This document shows, piece after piece, positions 16,295 to 19,307 of a stretch of DNA of 19,307 nucleotides. Every line of letters begins with the position of its first letter. Within the stretch, counting starts at the first letter, position 1. Both the position numbers and the translations under genes were made by a program. The notes beneath the pieces were generated by a model. The model was not told where the DNA came from and made no database searches. It worked only from the letters and a program-made list of their open reading frames with translations. The stretch is from Treponema sp. (lineage in GTDB: Bacteria > Spirochaetota > Spirochaetia > Treponematales > Breznakiellaceae). Location: NCBI GenBank assembly GCA_031266255.1, contig JAISBK010000203.1:1-19307 (forward strand), read 5' to 3'.

Positions 16295-17191
16295 ATGACA
16301 CATTTCAGACGTTTCTTAATACGAATATGGAGTTCCAAGCTGCTTTGGTTTGTGCCGGATGTTCTGCAAATCAAAATAAAATATTTTTTAGTGTTTGGAA
16401 AAAAAATAAATTTGCGACATCCTCAAACTTTTAATGAAAAAATACAATGGCTCAAGTTGTATGATAGAAAATTAGAATATACAAATATGGTCGATAAGTA
16501 TGAAGCAAAAAGATATGTGGCAAGCATTATAGGGGAAAAACACATCATACCGACGCTGGGGGTTTGGGATAATTTTGATGATATTGATTTTGATGATACA
16601 TTACCGGAACAATTTGTACTAAAAGCAACTCATTTTTCAGGCGGTGTATATATTTGTAAGGATAGAGAAAGTTTTGATATTAAGAAAATAAAGAAAGATA
16701 TGAATAAAATATTAAAACATAATTTTTATTGGAGTGGACGTGAAAGTCCGTACAAAAATATAAAACCAAGAATAATTGCTGAAAAATATATGGTCGATGA
16801 ATCAGGGGTAGAATTAAAAGATTATAAAATACAGTGCTTTAATGGTGATCCTAAAATTATTCAAGTTGATTTTGATAGGTTTTCCGAATGCCACAAAAGG
16901 AATTTCTATTCAATAGATTGGCTGTACCAACCATTTTCATTATCTTATCCTACATACCCAGAAATAATGATAGAAAAGCCTGAATCGCTTGATTTAATGT
17001 TAGCTTTAGCCAAAGAGTTATCAAGAGATATATTGTATGTAAGAGTAGATTTTTATTCCATAAGAAAAAAAATATATTTTGGTGAATTAACATTTTATCA
17101 TGGTAGTGGATATGAGAAGTTTGATCCTTCCGAATGGAATAGTGTCTTTGGCAATTGGTTAGTGTTACCCCCCCCCCCCCCCCCGGTATAG
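16295..17191 (+). CDS. TupA-like ATP-grasp protein ending in a C17 tract
   Basis: A 298-aa protein of the ATPgrasp_TupA family, found in polysaccharide loci and thought to ligate an amino acid or similar group to a glycan (TupA makes a polyglutamate-containing surface polymer). Markers: 'NEKIQWLKLYDRKLEYTNMV', 'KYEAKRYVASIIGEKHIIPT', 'FVLKATHFSGGVYICKDRE' (about 109-127), 'RIIAEKYM', 'LKDYKIQCFNGDPKIIQVDF' (about 175-195) and 'VRVDFYSIRKKIYFGELTFY' (about 249-268), which include ATP- and Mg-binding residues. GGGGGA precedes ATG 16295. The conserved family end 'FGNWLVLP' runs straight into the homopolymer, so the last residues are six prolines, Val, stop. A tract of 16 or 18 C would change the tail. 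Confidence 0.82.
   Translation: MTHFRRFLIRIWSSKLLWFVPDVLQIKIKYFLVFGKKINLRHPQTFNEKIQWLKLYDRKLEYTNMVDKYEAKRYVASIIGEKHIIPTLGVWDNFDDIDFDDTLPEQFVLKATHFSGGVYICKDRESFDIKKIKKDMNKILKHNFYWSGRESPYKNIKPRIIAEKYMVDESGVELKDYKIQCFNGDPKIIQVDFDRFSECHKRNFYSIDWLYQPFSLSYPTYPEIMIEKPESLDLMLALAKELSRDILYVRVDFYSIRKKIYFGELTFYHGSGYEKFDPSEWNSVFGNWLVLPPPPPPV
17168..17184. repeat. C17 homopolymer at the 3' end of the ATP-grasp gene
   Basis: Seventeen C residues beginning exactly at the codon for the last conserved proline of the ATP-grasp domain. With 17 C the protein ends five codons further plus Val and TAG. With 18 C the tail is GIGNGITG and stop. With 16 C it is a basic tail of about 21 residues (RYRKRYYRLKIK...) ending at a TAG near 17245. 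Confidence 0.95.
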
Positions 17192-17567
17192 GAAACGGTA
17201 TTACAGGTTAAAAATAAAAATCAGAAAGAATTTGCCGTATGCGGCATAGCCTGTTCCTGCGATTTTAACTGCCATAGAGAAGAACGTGTGTTGCGGGCAA
17301 TGAGTGGTACATCACTGTGGATAAACTTATTTTATTGAGCGACCGATGTTATTCAATTTATCTCTTAGATAATATCAATGATTATTATGATATTATCTAA
17401 GAGATACGCGTCTCGATTTTTTAGGCATAAATAAAGATGATTTTATCAAAAATAAGATTATTATGAGTTGTAAATATAAAAAGTTTTATTATGGTAAGTG
17501 TAGAAGACAAGGAAGCGATTGGAATGCTTTTTTTAACACGAAGGCTTTAATAAGATATCTTATTTAG
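17192..17567 (+). pseudogene. Scrambled coding remnant after the C17 tract
   Basis: Protein-like text continues after the ATP-grasp stop but jumps between all three frames. First, 17192-17338 in the same frame as the ATP-grasp gene: 48 codons with 'FAVCGIACSCDFNCHREERV'. Second, about 17302-17400 in the next frame: 'NEWYITVDKLILLSDRCYSI' then 'YLLDNINDYYDII'. Third, about 17391-17567: 'LGINKDDFIKNKIIMSCKYK' to 'FFNTKALIRYLI'. None has its own start signals. The simplest reading is one or two decayed genes of the locus with frameshifts; I cannot name the family. Confidence 0.35.
17359..17406. repeat. Perfect 19-bp inverted repeat with 10-nt loop
   Basis: TATCTCTTAGATAATATCA (17359-17377) pairs perfectly with its complement at 17388-17406 around a 10-nt loop. 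A short T run (GATTTTTTAGG) follows about 10 nt later on the plus strand. The stem is AT-rich, unlike a normal intrinsic terminator, but it could end transcription, mark a mobile-element end, or come from an inverted duplication during decay of the surrounding frame. Confidence 0.8.
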
Positions 17568-17622
17568 CAACTCAGATGGATGTTCGTTATTCTATTAAAA
17601 ATCCTTATGTTTAATATAGATA

Positions 17623-17760
17623 GTGATATTAAAGAAGGAACAAGACGACAAGGATATTCTTTTTAGGCGGCTGTATGGGGTTAAACCTGATACTTTTCAT
17701 AAAATGATGTCGTTTCTCCGAAAAGAGTTCGACGCATTACCTAAGAAAGGTTGACCTTTC
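17623..17760 (+). pseudogene. N-terminal remnant of an IS5-type transposase
   Basis: From GTG 17623 the frame reads 'KDILFRRLYGVKPDTFHKMM' and 'SFLRKEFDALPKKG' and stops at TGA 17752-17754; 'PFLFL' follows. This matches the N-terminal helix-turn-helix part of IS5-like transposases, whose members read 'FRRLTGV...TFDKM' and then 'KKGGRP'. The TGA sits where an Arg codon (CGA) would restore K-K-G-R-P-F, so it may be a single-base nonsense mutation. The catalytic DDE domain is missing. It is an inactive relic next to the polysaccharide genes. Confidence 0.55.
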
Positions 17761-17895
17761 CTGTTCCTGGATGGTGGTCGGATTATCTGACATACAGACA
17801 AGAATAAAGGCTGGCTGTAAAACTGCGCTTATTAAAGCCAAAAACAAATATATTACTTTGTCGAATTTTGTAAAAGCTTAGAGTTTTATTAATCC
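17761..17895. other. Short gap before gmd
   Basis: No gene, clear promoter or Shine-Dalgarno is visible before the gmd ATG. The AT-rich text contains stops in all frames and is probably further debris of the transposase remnant. Confidence 0.35.
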
Positions 17896-18981
17896 ATGAA
17901 AACAGCTCTCATCACCGGTATAACCGGCCAAGATGGCGCCTATCTGTCGGAGTTCCTCCTCAAGAAGGGCTACGAAGTTCACGGTATCAAGCGCCGGTCT
18001 TCCAGTTTTAACACGGCGCGGATCGACCACCTTTACCAGGATCCCCATGTGCCTAATAAGCATTTTGTGCTCCATTATGGCGATCTTACCGACACGTCGA
18101 ACCTTATTCGTATTTTGCAGGAGGTCAAGCCAGACGAAATATACAACCTCGGCGCCCAAAGCCATGTGCAGGTGTCTTTCGAGGTGCCCGAGTACTCCGC
18201 CGATGCCGACGGAATTGGAGTTCTACGGTTGCTTGAGGCTATACGAATTCTCGGTATGGAAAAGAAGGTAAGGCTCTATCAAGCGTCCACTTCGGAACTG
18301 TATGGAAAAGTGCGGGAGACGCCCCAGACAGAGACAACCCCCTTTTATCCCCGCAGTCCCTATGCTTGTGCCAAGCTTTATGGATATTGGATTGTAGTCA
18401 ACTATCGCGAGAGTTATGGGATATACGCATGTAACGGTATTCTCTTTAACCATGAAAGTCCTATACGGGGCGAAACCTTTGTTACCCGCAAAGTGACCCG
18501 TGCCGCGGCGCGTATCAAAATGGGATTGCAAGAAAAACTCTACATGGGCAACATCGATTCCAAACGAGACTGGGGTTTTGCAGGCGATTATGTGGAGCTT
18601 ATGTGGCTGATGCTACAGCAGGAAACTCCGGACGATTATGTGATGGCCACCGGCATAACAACAACCGTGAGGGAATTTATCGCCATGGCGTTTAGAGAAA
18701 CCGACGTTACGCTTCGATGGGAAGGAAGCGGCTTGCATGAAAAGGGAATAGACTCTGTTACCGGCAAAGCGCTGGTGGAGATTGATCCCCGTTACTTTCG
18801 TCCCGCGGAGGTTGATTTGCTCCTGGGAGACCCGACAAAGGCTGTCGTCAAACTGGGTTGGAAGCCGAAGGTGCAGTTGCCAGAACTGATCAAAATGATG
18901 GTTAAAAATGATATCTTGCTGGCAAAGAGGGAAATGTATCTTAATGATGGCGGGTATCTTGTCCGTAATTATTATGAATAA
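17896..18981 (+). CDS. gmd: GDP-mannose 4,6-dehydratase
   Basis: Converts GDP-D-mannose to GDP-4-keto-6-deoxy-D-mannose, the first step to GDP-L-fucose and related sugars, using bound NADP. The 361-aa extended SDR enzyme has the Rossmann motif GITGQDG (8-14), 'GIKRRSSSFNTARIDHLY' (30-47), and the catalytic set Thr132, Glu134, Tyr156 and Lys160 in 'STSELYG' and 'YPRSPYACAKLYGYW', the same numbering as known for E. coli Gmd. 'RDWGFAGDYVELMW' and the C-terminal 'RPAEVDLLLGDPTKA' also fit. No ribosome site is evident before ATG 17896. Base composition is more GC-rich than the flanking genes, pointing to a separate origin. The next gene starts 15 bp after the stop. Confidence 0.95.
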   Translation: MKTALITGITGQDGAYLSEFLLKKGYEVHGIKRRSSSFNTARIDHLYQDPHVPNKHFVLHYGDLTDTSNLIRILQEVKPDEIYNLGAQSHVQVSFEVPEYSADADGIGVLRLLEAIRILGMEKKVRLYQASTSELYGKVRETPQTETTPFYPRSPYACAKLYGYWIVVNYRESYGIYACNGILFNHESPIRGETFVTRKVTRAAARIKMGLQEKLYMGNIDSKRDWGFAGDYVELMWLMLQQETPDDYVMATGITTTVREFIAMAFRETDVTLRWEGSGLHEKGIDSVTGKALVEIDPRYFRPAEVDLLLGDPTKAVVKLGWKPKVQLPELIKMMVKNDILLAKREMYLNDGGYLVRNYYE

Positions 18982-18996
18982 GGACAGGCGGCTCAA

Positions 18997-19307
18997 ATGA
19001 AAATATTTATCACTGGTTCAAATGGGATGGTTGGTCATAATCTTCTTGAAAACGAAGACATAACCAAACATGATATACTGAAACCAACATCATCTGAACT
19101 TGATTTGCAAAATTTTGATAATATCCAGATCTATCTAAAAAAAACAAATCCTGACCTGATTATCCACTGTGCCGGAAAAGTTGGAGGTATTCAGGCTAAT
19201 ATGAAAGATATGTATAATTTTTTTACCACTAATGCGCTAATTGGCATCAATCTGGTGAAAGCTGCTAAGGAATGTGGGATAAAAAAATTTATTAATCTGT
19301 CAAGTTC
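18997..19307 (+). CDS. fcl: GDP-L-fucose synthase, 5' part (truncated by the window end)
   Basis: NADPH-dependent 3,5-epimerase/4-reductase that turns the Gmd product into GDP-L-fucose. The first 103 codons are present: 'MKIFITGSNGMVGHNLLENE' with the SDR glycine motif, 'SSELDLQNFDNIQIYL', and the family-diagnostic 'DLIIHCAGKVGGIQANMKDM' followed by 'FFTTNALIGINLVKAAKECG'. It was missed as a closed frame because it runs off the window. It directly follows gmd in the same direction, the usual fucose-nucleotide pair. It is AT-rich like the other surface genes, in contrast to gmd. The catalytic Ser-Tyr-Lys region lies beyond the edge. Confidence 0.85.
   Translation, partial: MKIFITGSNGMVGHNLLENEDITKHDILKPTSSELDLQNFDNIQIYLKKTNPDLIIHCAGKVGGIQANMKDMYNFFTTNALIGINLVKAAKECGIKKFINLSS

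Noticed and set aside
1..19307. tRNA, rRNA genes or a CRISPR array
   Set aside because: No conserved tRNA arm pattern, rRNA segment or regularly spaced direct repeats were seen on reading.

Overview
The window looks like chromosomal DNA of a Treponema-type spirochaete, possibly a termite-gut species such as T. primitia or T. azotonutricium. This is an inference from protein style (a short topoisomerase IV A subunit, a DUF2804 protein, a GlgC), moderate GC in the housekeeping part, and long poly-G/C tracts. No rRNA, tRNA or other species marker is present, so the genus call is tentative.

Layout: (1) Positions 1-382 are a divergent intergenic region. Its left edge holds the first nine codons of a leftward gene: a near-consensus sigma70 promoter, a Shine-Dalgarno, two in-frame ATGs and then a C17 tract directly after the second ATG. 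(2) A TolC-type outer-membrane efflux gene (383-1687) has no efflux partners. It is followed by about 900 bp of decayed DNA containing a leftward IS5-family transposase remnant. (3) A complete oligopeptide/dipeptide ABC importer occupies 2608-8145 in the order binding protein, ATPase D, ATPase F, permease B, permease C, with ATGA overlaps at D/F and F/B. (4) A 640-aa topoisomerase IV/gyrase A-like protein follows, then glgC with a readable promoter. Convergent to glgC, 9 bp away, is a DUF2804 gene that appears to be leaderless. (5) From about 12.8 kb the base composition becomes strongly AT-rich and a surface-polysaccharide locus begins: Wzx-like flippase, CgeB-like glycosyltransferase, TupA-like ATP-grasp protein, GDP-mannose 4,6-dehydratase (gmd) and the start of GDP-L-fucose synthase (fcl), cut by the window end. 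Gene remnants flank these genes at 13124-13519 and 17192-17760.

How the genes fit together: gmd and fcl convert GDP-mannose to GDP-L-fucose. The glycosyltransferase and ATP-grasp protein probably build or decorate a glycan, and the flippase exports the lipid-linked unit. Two long C tracts lie in this locus, one at the exact 3' end of the ATP-grasp gene and one ahead of the flippase. With the start-codon tract at the left edge this makes three long poly-G/C tracts in 19 kb. The most interesting reading is a set of slipped-strand phase-variable switches acting on cell-surface functions. That is an inference and needs length data from a population of cells.
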